In this document: positions 25,235 through 33,743 of the stretch, one piece after another
Numbering within the stretch: position 1 is the first letter of the stretch
Layout of the letters: each line of letters starts with the position of its first letter
Origin: an uncultured bacterium
GTDB taxonomy: Bacteria; Bacillota; Clostridia; Lachnospirales; Lachnospiraceae
Assembly (NCBI GenBank): GCA_947647735.1
Contig: CANSLJ010000010.1
Coordinates: 1 to 64,000 of the forward strand
DNA: 64,000 nucleotides
Direction of reading: 5' to 3'
The notes under the pieces: generated by a model
Told to the model about the DNA's origin: nothing
What the model saw: only the letters and a program-made list of their open reading frames with translations
Databases searched by the model: none
Program-made: the position numbers and the translations under genes

Positions 25235-25991
25235 CGGACAATTCACCTCCTGTCAGGGAAAGGACATCAAGAATTTCCTGCAAAAAGAGCCGGCGGGGCT
25301 TTTCTCCGCGGATCAGTTCGTGGAAGATCTTTCCATCCCGCAAAAACAGAATGCGGCTGCAGTAGCTGGCGGAGAAGGCGTCGTGGGTTACCATCAGGAT
25401 GGTGGCGCCCAGAGAGCGGTTTAAGTCCGTGAAGGTCTCCAGCAGGGTGCGGGAGGAGAAGGAATCCAGCGCACCGGTGGGTTCATCCGCCAAAAGGAGC
25501 ACAGGATCGTTTGCCAGTGCTCTTGCACAGGCGCAGCGCTGCTTCTGGCCGCCGGATACCTGATAGGGGAATTTTTCGCGGATCTCTTCGATATGCAGGA
25601 GTTTTAACAGTCTGTCGCAGGTTTTTTGTATGTCCTTTTTTGTGCCGCCCTGCAGCGTCAGCGCGAGGGTGATATTTTCCTCGATGGTCAGTGTGTCGAG
25701 GAGGTTGTACTCCTGAAAGACGAAGCCGAGATTTTGTTTCCTGAATTCCGACAGGGCATCCTCGGAGAGGGCGGTGATATCTGTGTTTTCGTAATAGATA
25801 TGCCCTGAGGTCACCCGGTCGATGGTGGCGAGCAGGTTTAAGAGGGTGGTCTTTCCGGAACCGGAAGAACCCATGATGCCTGTAAATTCGCCTTTGCCTA
25901 CGGTGAAGCTGAGACGGTCGATGGCTTTTGTGACATGGGAGCCGGTGCCGTAGTATTTTTCAATATCGCATACGCGGATGTAGCTGGTCAT
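25224..25991 (-). CDS. Bce-type ABC transporter ATP-binding protein
   Basis: A 255-residue ATPase with Walker A GSSGSGKTT, Q-loop FQEYNLLDTL, signature VSGGQKQR, Walker B LLLADEPTGALD and switch VTHD. The sequence is typical of BceA/VraD-type peptide-antibiotic transporters. It is translationally coupled to the permease (11-base overlap). A 245-base gap separates it from the kinase gene, and it probably carries a response-regulator-dependent promoter, as in other Bce loci. Confidence 0.94.
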   Translation of the reverse strand: MTSYIRVCDIEKYYGTGSHVTKAIDRLSFTVGKGEFTGIMGSSGSGKTTLLNLLATIDRVTSGHIYYENTDITALSEDALSEFRKQNLGFVFQEYNLLDTLTIEENITLALTLQGGTKKDIQKTCDRLLKLLHIEEIREKFPYQVSGGQKQRCACARALANDPVLLLADEPTGALDSFSSRTLLETFTDLNRSLGATILMVTHDAFSASYCSRILFLRDGKIFHELIRGEKPRRLFLQEILDVLSLTGGELSDAQ

Positions 25992-26236
25992 GGTGGTTGC
26001 TCCTTATTTGTTGTAGATTCCGGGGGGTGTGTTTTATGCCGATGCATAATTTCCCCGGATTTTTTGTCTGTGATTTTTCAGTAGATGTATCATTTCATTC
26101 CGGAATAAGGTAATGATAACATAGAGGAGGAAGGGATTGGTATAAGGATCGGTTAAAGTTATCTTACATTTTTGAAAGATTTAAAAGTTCTTGCGGAGGC
26201 GGAACAGATAAAACTGCAGGATAAAGAAGCACAGAT
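25992..26236 (-). promoter_or_regulatory. Leader region of the Bce-type transporter operon
   Basis: 245 bases between the kinase gene and the ATPase gene. A TTATACC -10-like sequence on the reverse strand (near 26142) lies downstream of TGTAAGATAACTTTAACC, an AT-rich stretch that could be the operator. The evidence is positional: in Bce systems the transporter genes are induced by their response regulator from a separate promoter here. No hairpin or ORF stands out. Confidence 0.35.
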
Positions 26237-27298
26237 TCAATCAAGATCCGTCGCGGTAATATAACTGCTCAGTGGAAAAGTAAGCAGCATTTTCGTTCCT
26301 TGTCCATATTCAGACTGCGCCGAAAGTGAGATACCAAGCCCATCGCAGAGTTTCCTGCACAGGTATAATCCCATACCGGTGGCTTTTTCGTGATCCCGTC
26401 CGTTGCTGCCGGTAAATCCCTTTTCAAAGATCCGGGGCATTTCCTCCGGCAGGATGCCGGTTCCGTTGTCTTCCACCGTCAAAGTTACGCTGTTTTTATC
26501 ACGTTGTGTATAAAAATGGAGTACAGGGGCATCGCTGCGATATTTTATGCTGTTCAGGATAAGCTGGTTTATGATAAAAGAGATCCATTTCCTGTCGGTG
26601 AACACTTTATCGGGGCATGACACATCTGCCTGCACATGATTCTGTATCAGTAAAAGGCGTTCTTTTCCCAGCACTTCATAGATGATTTCCTGCAGATCGG
26701 TTTCCCGGATCAGATAATCTTTATGCACCTGTCCGGAGCGGGCATAGTAGAGCACCATGTCCACATAATTCTCAATTTTGTTATTTTCAAGGGTGATATC
26801 GCGGAGCAGTCTGTTGATGCCCTTGGTTGTAGAATCGCTCAGCTCAGCGGAAACCGCTTTTCGTCCGTTTTCACAAAGCAGAGAGATCCCTGTGATCGGC
26901 GTTTTGATCTCATGTACCCAGCTCTCCAGATATTCCCGATACTCCTGCATGGCGTCCTCCAGAGCATGTATCTCTTCGATCACGGATTTATTCGACCGGC
27001 GGAGCATATCCCGGTAGAGTTTATCCTCAAGATGCCAGGAATCCGGCAGCACTTCCCCTAGCAGATAGGGTTTGTCCATATGTTCGAGGATCTGTGCCGC
27101 TTCCTGAAAGTATTTTTTTCTCTGCAGATAAGTCACAAAAAGCCATGCGCCAAGGATCAGAGACCAGAGCGCGCAGATCAGCAGGATATTTGCGGCGGGA
27201 TATCCGGTGATATGTAGAAAGCCTGCCAGCAGAGCCATGCACGATAAGTGCAGCAAAAGCAGGAGAGATCTGTCTTTTAAAAATGCGGAAGGTTTCAT
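26237..27298 (-). CDS. Bce-type intramembrane-sensing histidine kinase
   Basis: A 353-residue kinase. Two closely spaced helices at about 10-30 and 35-58 have almost no extracytoplasmic loop, which marks the BceS class that senses through its partner transporter. The H-box ESWVHEIKTPITG holds the phosphorylated His, and the HATPase motifs are NQLILNSIKY, VEDNGTGI, GFTGSNGR and ATGMGLYL. Its start codon overlaps the stop of the response-regulator gene (ATGA, 4 bases). Confidence 0.94.
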   Translation of the reverse strand: MKPSAFLKDRSLLLLLHLSCMALLAGFLHITGYPAANILLICALWSLILGAWLFVTYLQRKKYFQEAAQILEHMDKPYLLGEVLPDSWHLEDKLYRDMLRRSNKSVIEEIHALEDAMQEYREYLESWVHEIKTPITGISLLCENGRKAVSAELSDSTTKGINRLLRDITLENNKIENYVDMVLYYARSGQVHKDYLIRETDLQEIIYEVLGKERLLLIQNHVQADVSCPDKVFTDRKWISFIINQLILNSIKYRSDAPVLHFYTQRDKNSVTLTVEDNGTGILPEEMPRIFEKGFTGSNGRDHEKATGMGLYLCRKLCDGLGISLSAQSEYGQGTKMLLTFPLSSYITATDLD

Positions 27299-27972
27299 AT
27301 GCGGTACCCCATGCCTCTTTTTGTCTCGATAAAATCGGAAAGTCCGGCGGACCGGAGTTTTTCCCGGAGCCTTGTCACATGGACGCTCAGCGTGTTGTCA
27401 TCCAGAAAAATATGGTTTTCCCAGAGATATTCCACAAGGTTTGTCCTTGCCACGAAGGCGCCGGCGTGGAGAAACAAAAGATGCAGGATCTTCATTTCGG
27501 TTTTGGTCAGATCCAGCGATCGTTCCCGGCAGGAGAGGCGGCAGGCGGCGATATCCAGCGTCACGTTTTTGTGGGAGAGGAGAGTCGCCTCCCAGTTTGT
27601 CCTGCCCTTTGCGGTGCGCTTTAAGACGGCTCCGATCCTTGCGAGCAGAAGGGCGGGCTGGTAAGGCTTTGTGATATAGTCGTCGGCGCCCTTTAAGATG
27701 CCTATCAGTTCGTCCATGGAGTCGGTGCGGGCAGTCAGGAAGATGACAGGGATGTCAGTTGCTGATCGGATCCCGGTGCAGAGATCGAAGCCATTGCAGT
27801 CCGGCAGATTGACATCCAGAAGCACCAGATCCGCCTTTTCGGAGACGGCCATCTCGGGGGCATTCCGGTAAGATTCCGGTGCGATAACCTGATACATGGC
27901 ATTTTCCAGAAGTATCGTCAGTTCTTTTCTTAGAAGTAATTCGTCTTCAATGAGTAATATTTTATAGTGCAT
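27295..27972 (-). CDS. Bce-type response regulator (OmpR family)
   Basis: A 225-residue regulator. The receiver has IEDE, the acceptor Asp in LLDVNLPDCNG, the switch Thr in FLTAR and the Lys in DYITKPY. The winged-helix output domain includes LTKTEMKILHLLFLHAGAF, NTLSVHVTRLREKL and the terminal RGMGYRI. It begins 33 bases after the stop of the bile salt hydrolase gene with no terminator and only a weak ribosome binding site, so read-through from bsh is likely. Confidence 0.94.
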   Translation of the reverse strand: MHYKILLIEDELLLRKELTILLENAMYQVIAPESYRNAPEMAVSEKADLVLLDVNLPDCNGFDLCTGIRSATDIPVIFLTARTDSMDELIGILKGADDYITKPYQPALLLARIGAVLKRTAKGRTNWEATLLSHKNVTLDIAACRLSCRERSLDLTKTEMKILHLLFLHAGAFVARTNLVEYLWENHIFLDDNTLSVHVTRLREKLRSAGLSDFIETKRGMGYRI

Positions 27973-28005
27973 AGTGTATTTTCTGTTTTTTCAGTTCCTA
28001 TTCTT

Positions 28006-28980
28006 TCAGTTCACATACCGGATCTGCTGGGTGTCGATCAGTTCATAGATGGACAGCGTGTTGCAGCACTTTTCTTTTGTGGTCATGCGGATCGCCGTGA
28101 TCTGACTGTTGTTGTAGGTGCGGTAGTAGTAGATGCCTCTGGTGGTGTTCATGCAGCAGGAGTAGAGGGTGAGTTCATCCAGACCGGCTTTTGTCAGCGT
28201 CGTCCCCTTCACAACGGAGACGGAATCCAGAATGTGGAAGAACTGGGTGACGGAATCCGCCTCCTCCTCCGCGCAGACGGAATTAAACTTGCTGAAAGCC
28301 GCCTTGACAAAACGGGAGGTGGGGGATGCGTCCCCGGGCAGGCCGATAGCGCCCATGCCCATACCGTACTGTTTCAGGTCCAGCTTGCTGGAAAAGCGGT
28401 TTTCCCCGTAGCCCGGCGTCAGATTCATATAGCAGTTCAGGTTGGCGAGATGGTAGGAAAAGGGTGGATCGTTGGTCAGGATTCCGACAGGGTTGTCATA
28501 AACTTTCAGTCCGTCCTCCATCGCCTCCAGAATAATGCATTCCTTATCGTCGCTGATCATCCAGTGGAGCGATGCCACCGGCAGGTCAGGGGCGAGGGAT
28601 GTATCGGTGATGTTCAGATTGGCAAGGATCGGCCTGATCTCCGCAACCGTGGAATAGAGCCCTAGAAAGTAGGGGATCAGTTCGTGGGGACATAGATTAA
28701 ATTTTGAGGGCTCAGCGGCACAAAAGCAGGCGCTGTTCGGGAAATTCAGGCCCGCCATGGAGAGCCCCTTTTCGTTGGTGGCTTCCGCATACAGCGGATA
28801 GCAGTCCCTGACGGATGCCATGCCGATCATGGCATATCTGGTGTGGATCACGGAATCATTTTTTAAGGCAAATCTATAGTTCCGGGGCGTGGTGACAACT
28901 TTCTCATCAAAACGGTACTCCAGATCGAGGTTTCTGCCGAAATAGTGGTCTTTGGTCTGAAAATCAATACAGGTGCACAT
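28006..28980 (-). CDS. bsh: Bile salt hydrolase (choloylglycine hydrolase family)
   Basis: A 324-residue Ntn-hydrolase that cleaves the amide bond of glycine- or taurine-conjugated bile acids. All catalytic positions are present: Cys2 (exposed after Met removal), Arg16, Asp19, Asn79, Asn170 and Arg223. Family motifs are FGRNLDLEY, NEKGLSMAGLNFP, LHWMISD, GILTNDPPF and GLPGDASPTSRF. The agreement with clostridial bile salt hydrolases is much closer than with penicillin V acylases. There is no signal peptide, so it is cytoplasmic. AGGAG lies 6-7 bases before the ATG. It heads the reverse-strand run bsh-RR-HK-(gap)-ABC. Penicillin V or N-acyl-homoserine lactone cleavage is a less likely alternative. 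Confidence 0.93.
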   Translation of the reverse strand: MCTCIDFQTKDHYFGRNLDLEYRFDEKVVTTPRNYRFALKNDSVIHTRYAMIGMASVRDCYPLYAEATNEKGLSMAGLNFPNSACFCAAEPSKFNLCPHELIPYFLGLYSTVAEIRPILANLNITDTSLAPDLPVASLHWMISDDKECIILEAMEDGLKVYDNPVGILTNDPPFSYHLANLNCYMNLTPGYGENRFSSKLDLKQYGMGMGAIGLPGDASPTSRFVKAAFSKFNSVCAEEEADSVTQFFHILDSVSVVKGTTLTKAGLDELTLYSCCMNTTRGIYYYRTYNNSQITAIRMTTKEKCCNTLSIYELIDTQQIRYVN

Positions 28981-29043
28981 GGGAAACTCCTTTCCTGTCG
29001 TTTCTTTTATGATAATTTGGGATAGCTGTTAGATACTGATACC

Positions 29044-29049
29044 ATTATA
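29044..29049 (-). promoter_or_regulatory. Candidate -10 of the bile salt hydrolase gene
   Basis: A consensus TATAAT on the reverse strand (complement of 29044-29049) lies 64 bases before the start codon. No good -35 is visible at 16-18 bases, so an activator may be needed or the site may be chance. Confidence 0.35.
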
Positions 29050-29153
29050 TACAATTTTGGGCGGGGGTATCTATTAAAATTTTATTATTTTCTGATTGTG
29101 CAGAATATACAAAAACAGGGTGCGATTTTTGTATGAAGTTACGCGTTTAACTT

Positions 29154-29182
29154 TTGAAAAGGGGAAGTTGTTTTATTATACT
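29154..29182 (+). promoter_or_regulatory. SigA-type promoter of the LacI-family regulator and MATE pump
   Basis: TTGAAA (29154-29159), a 17-base spacer and TATACT (29177-29182), 111 bases before the regulator ATG. The intervening leader shows no further gene. Confidence 0.55.
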
Positions 29183-29292
29183 GTTATAGAGGCAGATGAA
29201 TATACAAAACAGGAAGGAACGGCTGGAAAGCAGAGAATCCGAAAGGGAGGCCGGGAAGGCTGTAAGATGCGGATGCCGAAAGGGATGAGGCT

Positions 29293-30357
29293 ATGGAAAA
29301 GGAAAGAGTCAAAATAGCGGATATCGCGGAGGAACTGGGGCTCAGCACGGCGACTGTCTCCAATGTGATCCATGGAAAAACGAAAAAAGTGTCAAAGGAG
29401 ACGATAAAACGTGTGCAGGAGCTGATAGAGAAGAGAGGCTATATTCCGAGTATGGCGGGTATTTTGCTGGCACAGAATGATTCCCGGATCATCGGTATTG
29501 TGGTGAACGATCATGAAAAATACGAGGGACATGTTCTGGAGGACGGTTTTATTTCAGCCTCCGTCAATGCGTTATCCAGGGAGATAGATCTGGCGGGATA
29601 TTTTATGATGATAAAGGTGACGGAGCGCTGGGAGGAGATCGTCCGTTTTGCTTCCATGTGGAATATGGAGGGACTGGTGATCATCGGATTCTGCGAACAG
29701 GATTATAAGAGGCTGCGGGAGTCCATGCATATTCCTTTTGTCGTATACGACGGATATTTTCAGGAGACAGAGAGGATATGCAATCTGACGATAGATAACT
29801 ATGACGGAGGATATCAGGCGGGAGCGTATCTGAAAGCGATGGGGCATGAGAGGGTGCTGTGCCTGTCGGACAATTTCACCTGCATGGATCTTGCACGCAT
29901 AAACGGCTGCATGGCTGCAATGGGGGAAGAAGCGGCGGCGGTTCTGGAAATTCCCTTAAAGAAGGAGGCACGGATGCGGTTTTATCAGGCGCGGGAGGCG
30001 GAGATACTGGGATATACTGCAGTTTTTGCAGTGTCTGATTTTTATGCGGCAGAGCTGATCCGGTATCTGCAGGAGAAGCAGATCCGCGTGCCGGAGGACA
30101 TCTCCGTAGTAGGGTTTGATGACAGCCCGCTGTGCGCCTGTTGTCAGCCGGCGCTGACGACCGTCAGGCAGGATGTGCGCGCGAGGGCCAAAACGGCGGT
30201 TTCCGTGCTGAAAAACCTGCGGGAGGGAGAGGAGGAGCGGATCACGATAAAACTTCCGGTGTTCCTTGTGGAGCGGGACAGTGTCAGGAACAGGAAAGAA
30301 GGAGTAAGGGTAGATGGAAACCAGAAAGAGAGAAACTTTTGCCGGGACGGCATGTAA
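29293..30357 (+). CDS. LacI-family transcriptional regulator
   Basis: A 354-residue regulator. The N-terminal HTH (about 7-30, VKIADIAEELGLSTATVSNV) and hinge helix (about 50-60; SMAGILLAQ in place of the usual A-xxL pattern) precede a periplasmic-binding-protein fold with RIIGIVVNDHE, DNYDGGYQAGAYL and ISVVGFDDSPLC. The effector is unknown. The last 44 bases overlap the MATE gene in another frame, so the final residues (about 340-354) are probably a dispensable extension. The tight arrangement suggests it controls the pump gene and its own promoter. Confidence 0.92.
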   Translation: MEKERVKIADIAEELGLSTATVSNVIHGKTKKVSKETIKRVQELIEKRGYIPSMAGILLAQNDSRIIGIVVNDHEKYEGHVLEDGFISASVNALSREIDLAGYFMMIKVTERWEEIVRFASMWNMEGLVIIGFCEQDYKRLRESMHIPFVVYDGYFQETERICNLTIDNYDGGYQAGAYLKAMGHERVLCLSDNFTCMDLARINGCMAAMGEEAAAVLEIPLKKEARMRFYQAREAEILGYTAVFAVSDFYAAELIRYLQEKQIRVPEDISVVGFDDSPLCACCQPALTTVRQDVRARAKTAVSVLKNLREGEEERITIKLPVFLVERDSVRNRKEGVRVDGNQKERNFCRDGM

Positions 30358-31693
30358 AATAGCGCTGCCTGTGACGCTGCAGTCTCTGCTGCAGTCCTCC
30401 TTCAGCGTGATCGATCAGATCATGATCGGACAGCTTGGAAGCGGCAGTATCGCAGGGATCGGACTGGGCGGAAAATTCACTTCGATCTATTCGGTGGTGC
30501 TTGCGGCGATCGCGGCAGCCGCCGGTATCATGATATCACAGTATATGGGAAGAGAGGATGAAAGGTCTGTCAGCAGGAGCTTTTGGATCAACATGGCTTC
30601 CTCCATCGGACTGGCGGTCCTGTTTCTGGTGCTCTGCACGGTATTTCCGGACGCGATCATGGCTGCCTATACGAAGGATGAGGCGGTCAGGGCGCTGGCG
30701 GTGAGATACATACGGATCTTTGCGGTTTCCTTTGTGCCGGCGGCGGTCAGTTCTGTTGTCGCGGCCATGCTCCGATGTATGGAGGCGGCATCCCTGCCTC
30801 TGTATGCAGGCGTTTTTGCGCTTGTCCTGAATACCGGGCTGAATTATCTGCTGATCTTCGGAAAATGGATCTTTCCGGAGATGGGAGTGGAGGGAGCGGC
30901 GCTGGCAAGCACGGTTTCCCAAATAACAGCCTGCGTTATCACTGTGTCTTTGTTTATCAGGTACCTGCATAAAAAGCAGATGAAACTGCCTGCGGGATGG
31001 CGCGGAGAGGATAAAATGTCCGGGCGGAGGATAGTGTTTAAAAAAGAATACGGAGAACAGTATCTGGCAATCCTCGCTCCCCTGCTGATCTGCGAATTTT
31101 TGTGGAGCCTGGGTGAGAATGTATATGCGGCGATCTATGGAAATATGGGGACGGACGCCTGCGCTGCCATGACGATAACGGTGCCTGTTCAGACGATCGT
31201 GATCGGGGCTCTGGGCGGTTTATCCCAGGCATCCGGCATACTGATCGGGAAGGATCTGGGGGCGAAGGAATATGAGCGGGCCTATGCGGAGTCGAAGAAA
31301 CTGATGTGGTATGGGATCAGTATTTCTGTTGTATTGTCCCTTCTTCTGGTGATGGTCAGTCCTTTTTATGTGAGCGTTTATCATGTGGAGGCGGCTGTGC
31401 GGGGGGAGGCGGTGCATCTGCTGACAGCGATCGCCCTGATCGCGCCGGTGAAGGTGATGAACATGATACTGGGCGGAGGCATCATCCGCAGCGGCGGCAG
31501 GACGAAATATGTGATGTGGATCGATATCATCGGAACATGGATTTTTGGTGTGCCGCTGGGCTTATTGGCGGCTTTTGTCTGGAGACTGCCGATCGCGCCG
31601 GTGTATTTTATTCTGTCATTGGAGGAATGCGTGAGACTGGGGATATCCTTTGTAGTTTTCAGAAGGAGGGCGTGGATGAGAAGCCTGCGGTAG
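30314..31693 (+). CDS. MATE-family efflux transporter
   Basis: A 459-residue membrane protein with twelve predicted helices in two similar six-helix halves. Family motifs include LPVTLQSLLQSSFSVIDQI, MIGQLGSGSIAGIGLGGKF and, in the second half, APLLICEFLWSLGENVYAA. MATE proteins export cationic drugs or metabolites in exchange for Na+ or H+. It starts at ATG 30314 with GAAGGAGT upstream, inside the end of the LacI-family gene. No terminator is obvious after it. Confidence 0.93.
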   Translation: METRKRETFAGTACKIALPVTLQSLLQSSFSVIDQIMIGQLGSGSIAGIGLGGKFTSIYSVVLAAIAAAAGIMISQYMGREDERSVSRSFWINMASSIGLAVLFLVLCTVFPDAIMAAYTKDEAVRALAVRYIRIFAVSFVPAAVSSVVAAMLRCMEAASLPLYAGVFALVLNTGLNYLLIFGKWIFPEMGVEGAALASTVSQITACVITVSLFIRYLHKKQMKLPAGWRGEDKMSGRRIVFKKEYGEQYLAILAPLLICEFLWSLGENVYAAIYGNMGTDACAAMTITVPVQTIVIGALGGLSQASGILIGKDLGAKEYERAYAESKKLMWYGISISVVLSLLLVMVSPFYVSVYHVEAAVRGEAVHLLTAIALIAPVKVMNMILGGGIIRSGGRTKYVMWIDIIGTWIFGVPLGLLAAFVWRLPIAPVYFILSLEECVRLGISFVVFRRRAWMRSLR

Positions 31694-31799
31694 ATGGAGC
31701 CTGAACAGGAGGATGTGCGGCAAAAGAGCGAAAGGCGGATGAGATAATTCAGGATGGCGGTGCTGCGTGAATTGAGGTATAATGCAGAGGAGGAATAAC

Positions 31800-31828
31800 T
31801 TGCCCGAAAGCTGAAAATAGTGTATAGT
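31800..31828 (+). promoter_or_regulatory. Candidate promoter of the MBL-fold hydrolase gene
   Basis: TTGCCC (31800-31805), a 17-base spacer and TATAGT (31823-31828), 54 bases before the ATG at 31883. Confidence 0.45.
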
Positions 31829-31882
31829 TTTCTAAAGATACCCGCAGACGAGGGTAAAATATAAAAGGAAGTGTATCAGTAA

Positions 31883-32527
31883 ATGGATTTAAGTCAGGTT
31901 ACAGTGAATGCCCAGAGCAGTATCAGGATAGCGGGCTCTGAGATTTTATATTTTGATCCGTTTCAGATAAGGGAGACGAGACATGATGCGGATATGATCT
32001 TTATCACCCATGAGCATTACGATCATTTTGAGCCGGAATCCATAGCGAAGGTGAAGTGCGAAAAAACTTTTTTGATCGCGCCGGAATCCATGAAAAAGAA
32101 GGTTCTTGACGAGGCGGGCATCTTGCAGGATAAATGTCTGTTTTACGGACCGGGCGAGACGCATGAAACTGGTTCGGTTGTGATAGAGACAGTTCCCGCG
32201 TACAATAAGCTGAAGCCGTTTCATCCCAGGGGGAAGAGATGGCTTGGATATGCGGTGAAAATGGATAACGTATGTTATTATATATCCGGCGATACGGATG
32301 TGCATGAGGACATGAAGGAAGTGCAGTGTGACGTGGCATTGATCCCGATCGGCGGATTCTATACGATGGACAGAAAACAGGCGGCAGAGTATATCGCGGC
32401 GTTAAAGCCGAAGGCGGTGATCCCGACACATTACGGGGATATCGTGGGGAAAAAGACGGACGGCGCGGATTTTGTGGAGGATATGAAAAACAGAGATAAA
32501 CAGATTCAGGTGGAACTCAGATTATAG
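31883..32527 (+). CDS. MBL-fold metal-dependent hydrolase (UlaG-like)
   Basis: A 214-residue metallo-beta-lactamase fold. The metal motif HEHYDHF is at about 40-46, SGDTDVHED supplies the bridging Asp, and PTHYGD the last His. The sequence is closest to the UlaG/YtnP-like branch of short MBL hydrolases found widely in Firmicutes, which act on lactones, phosphodiesters or related bonds. The substrate cannot be given. It stands alone in its own unit, with a promoter upstream and a 7-bp inverted repeat (32571-32597) after the stop. Confidence 0.88.
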   Translation: MDLSQVTVNAQSSIRIAGSEILYFDPFQIRETRHDADMIFITHEHYDHFEPESIAKVKCEKTFLIAPESMKKKVLDEAGILQDKCLFYGPGETHETGSVVIETVPAYNKLKPFHPRGKRWLGYAVKMDNVCYYISGDTDVHEDMKEVQCDVALIPIGGFYTMDRKQAAEYIAALKPKAVIPTHYGDIVGKKTDGADFVEDMKNRDKQIQVELRL

Positions 32528-32570
32528 TATAATGAACAAGAGTAAAACAACTGGGATAATTATAGAAAAT

Positions 32571-32597
32571 GTGTAAATAAGCGGGACGCGTTTACAC
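32571..32597. promoter_or_regulatory. Inverted repeat before the TPR lipoprotein gene
   Basis: GTGTAAA (32571-32577) and TTTACAC (32591-32597) are perfect complements 13 bases apart, ending 14 bases before the ATG at 32612. It could be an operator or a leader hairpin. There is no T-tract. Confidence 0.35.
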
Positions 32598-32611
32598 AGA
32601 CGGTATGGCGA

Positions 32612-33661
32612 ATGAGAAAAAAGACGGGAACAGCGCTGCTTGCGGTTTTGTGTGCGGGAATGATCTGCACGGGCTGCGGCAGTAAAGATAAGAATGTGAA
32701 TATCAGCGAAGGGATGGCGGCTATCGAGGAGCTCCGCTATGAGGATGCCCTTGCCTGTTTTGAGAAGGCTCTGGTGTCCGGGGAGGATAAGCAGTTGATC
32801 CTCCGGGGGCAGGGGCTTGCGGATCTGGGGCTGACGAGGTATGATGAGGCGGTCGCCGCGCTGGAGAGCTGCCTTGCTTCCGGAAGCTGTGTGCCGGATG
32901 AACTGGATTACGATGTGAACTACTACCTTGCCACCGCTTATTATAAGGCGGGGCGTCCGGAGGAGGCGAAGCAGGTTTACGATGCGATCCTGGCATTGAA
33001 GAGCGAGGAGCGGAACGCTTATTTTATGCGGGGCATCGTGCAGCTTCAGATGGGAAATTATGAGCTCGCAAAGCCGGATTTTGACAAGGCGATCGAGCTT
33101 GCGCCAAACGATTATGATCAGCTTGTGGAAATCTATAAGGTGATGGATGAGACGGGGTATCAGGAGATGGGGGCGGCTTATCTGGAGACAGCGATCCAGA
33201 ATGCGCCGAAGGATATGAGCAATTACGACAAGGGACGTATTTATTTTTATCTGGAGGATTTTGAGGCGGCGCGGAATTATCTGGAGCAGGCGAGAGACGC
33301 GGGGGATGCACAGGCTACCTATTATCTGGGAAAGACCTGGGAAAATCTGGGGGAATACAACTATGCCGCCAGTGTGTATGTCTCCTATCTGCAGGATCAG
33401 GGGGAGAGTGCGCTGATCTACAATCAGCTTGCTTTGTGCTATATGCAGCTGGAGGATTATGCGTCGGCGCTGTCCACGCTCCAGTCGGGATTGGCTCTGG
33501 AGGATACGGCGCTCCGACAGACGCTTTCCTTTAATCAGGTGGTGGTCTATGAGAAGCAGGGGGATTTTAAGAAGGCGGCGGAACTGATGCGCAAGTATGT
33601 GCAGGATTATCCGGATGATGAGACGGCGGTCAGGGAGTATGAGTTTTTGCGGTCGAGATGA
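32612..33661 (+). CDS. TPR-repeat lipoprotein
   Basis: A 349-residue predicted lipoprotein. The signal peptide ends in the lipobox MICTGC (Cys at about 22). The mature part consists of eight or nine degenerate tetratricopeptide repeats, for example MAAIEELRYEDALACFEKAL, YFMRGIVQLQMGNYELAKPD and YYLGKTWENLGEYNYAASVY. TPR lipoproteins act as scaffolds on the outer face of the membrane, and no partner is identifiable from the neighbours. The ribosome binding site before ATG 32612 is poor. The next gene, pyrF, lies 82 bases on. Confidence 0.88.
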   Translation: MRKKTGTALLAVLCAGMICTGCGSKDKNVNISEGMAAIEELRYEDALACFEKALVSGEDKQLILRGQGLADLGLTRYDEAVAALESCLASGSCVPDELDYDVNYYLATAYYKAGRPEEAKQVYDAILALKSEERNAYFMRGIVQLQMGNYELAKPDFDKAIELAPNDYDQLVEIYKVMDETGYQEMGAAYLETAIQNAPKDMSNYDKGRIYFYLEDFEAARNYLEQARDAGDAQATYYLGKTWENLGEYNYAASVYVSYLQDQGESALIYNQLALCYMQLEDYASALSTLQSGLALEDTALRQTLSFNQVVVYEKQGDFKKAAELMRKYVQDYPDDETAVREYEFLRSR

Positions 33662-33743
33662 GGAGCACTGTGACAGGATATGACAGTGAGGAAAGTAATT
33701 GCAGTAAATAAATATAAGCAACCAGTATGAGAAAGGGAAGAAG

